NCBI GenBank assembly: GCA_013400155.1
Contig: VXBM01000212.1
Coordinates: 832,683 to 896,682 of the forward strand
Length of the DNA: 64,000 nucleotides
DNA from: Helopsaltes ochotensis
Taxonomy: Eukaryota; Chordata; Aves; Passeriformes; Locustellidae
Direction of reading: 5' to 3'
Shown: positions 62,942 to 64,000 of the stretch, piece by piece
How positions within the stretch are numbered: the first letter of the stretch is position 1
Layout of the letters: each line of letters starts with the position of its first letter
Made by a program: the position numbers and the translations under genes
The notes under the pieces: model-generated
What the model saw: the letters and a program-made list of their open reading frames with translations, nothing else
Told to the model about the DNA's origin: nothing
Databases searched by the model: none

Positions 62942-64000
62942 TTAGAATTAGTACTGGGTGCAGAGACACAAAAAGGTACGAACTGGGGCTGTCCTGCTCA
63001 GCTTCTATACCTATTTTCTGTGGATTTTTACAGCACTTCTTTTTCTTGCAAGGAGCAGTCCACAGATTGCACAACCATTTTACTCAAACTGGAGCAGAGG
63101 GGAACCTGGATGGACGTTATGGGGCAGGTAGGGAAAATACAAATTGAGCACCACCACTAATAACACAGCTGTTTTGGGGGAGGAAAGTGGTTTTCTGGGA
63201 ATTTAGGTTTTAGGTGTTTTGGTTTTATTTTCTTTGTGGCTTGTTTATTTTTAATTATCGAATAGTTTGCCTCAGACATTGAACAACTATCTATCAGATA
63301 AGGTGTAGAAAAGACAAGAACATGAGGTAAGATGTTAGTGAAAAAAATGTGGCATAAACAGATGAGAGAGACATTTATGAACAGGTGGAAGTAGGAGAGA
63401 CAGTTTTATTTCTTGGCAGTTAGATGTGAAAATCCTAGGTATAGGTTTAAATGGTTTTAATTATATTTGACTGAAATTTAATTTAAATGGTTTCAAAGCC
63501 CACACTAGAAGGAATTACACTAGGAAAGGGCTAGTCTTTTCTTATCAAAATGCAGAAGTCCCTACACAACACCATTTATCCTCTTATTATAAACTAAAAC
63601 ATCCTTAATGGATTTCTGTCTTCTCAGAGCATGAACTTGAGCAATAATTTATTTATGCTTGGATGGTTACCTAAAAATAAGAAACAAAAATGCAAATGCT
63701 TGCATTTGTAAATGTTAATATGACAAGTTAGAGAAATCACTGTCTCATCCTGATGTGTGCAGTCAAATGGAGAGGACAAAATCGACTGGGTTTTCACCAT
63801 CAGAGTGAGACATTGGGGGAGCAAGTAACAAAAGTGTAAAGAGACCATGAAAAATTTAGAAGTTGAGAAGGTGATTTTGAATTCCTCTCTTGATAAAACA
63901 GAAATGAAGCCAAGGGAAAAGGTGGTGAAATAAGTGCATGTTACTGCAACTTGGTAAAAAGCTTAATAGAATTATTTCAAGGTTACTCAAACTGGCTCTA

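Larger units (their letters stand above)
55561..64000. other. Intergenic AT-rich sequence to the window end
   Basis: No recognised gene, RNA gene or transposon. Blocks at 56040-56500 and 61020-61200 resemble conserved noncoding DNA by composition: low GC, TAAT-type cores and no repeat hallmarks. A T17 run lies at 59910-59926. Two small hairpins lie at 62887-62907 and 62924-62941. Confidence 0.45.

Noticed and set aside
1..64000. Search for CRISPR arrays, tRNA, rRNA, operons or prokaryotic islands
   Set aside because: No regularly spaced repeats, cloverleaf-like genes or compact coding runs were seen; the window is vertebrate noncoding DNA.

Overview
The window is vertebrate nuclear DNA, almost certainly from a bird. 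The main evidence is a set of CR1 LINE fragments carrying the avian-type 3' end (a lead-in to an ATTCTATG-like octamer tail) plus long terminal repeats of kinds familiar from bird endogenous retroviruses. The DNA is AT-rich, gene-poor and full of stops in all frames. There are no bacterial features: no operons, ribosome binding sites, CRISPR arrays or prokaryotic RNA genes.

Only one protein-coding segment can be supported: the last coding exon (25335-25795, + strand) of KCTD8, an auxiliary subunit of GABA-B receptors. It is preceded by a good splice acceptor and followed by a 3' UTR with several AATAAA signals, the best at 26611-26616. Bases 1-25334 are therefore read as the 3' part of the large KCTD8 intron. 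Bases from about 26640 to 64000 are read as intergenic DNA downstream of the gene, consistent with the gene-poor region known beside KCTD8 in other amniotes.

The intron carries a transposon pile-up at 19.1-22.5 kb. A minus-strand CR1 is split by a complete 253 bp solo LTR with a 6 bp target duplication. Against its truncated end lies a second minus-strand LTR-like element of about 0.8 kb, containing a GA/G-rich tract. Next comes a complete 618 bp plus-strand ERVL-type solo LTR with a perfect 5 bp target duplication (CCACC), then a short plus-strand CR1 tail. Downstream of the gene are an internally deleted CR1 (28.9-29.4 kb, minus), a third retroviral-type LTR (36.9-37.3 kb, minus) and a CR1 3' end (49.1-49.5 kb, plus).

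The remainder is unique-looking AT-rich sequence with microsatellites, homopolymer tracts, a few strong inverted repeats and some blocks that resemble conserved noncoding elements by composition only. I found no convincing sign of a new biological system. The most checkable observations are the LTRs near the terminal exon, the nested insertion with intact target duplications, and a fold-back cluster at 40.25-40.33 kb.
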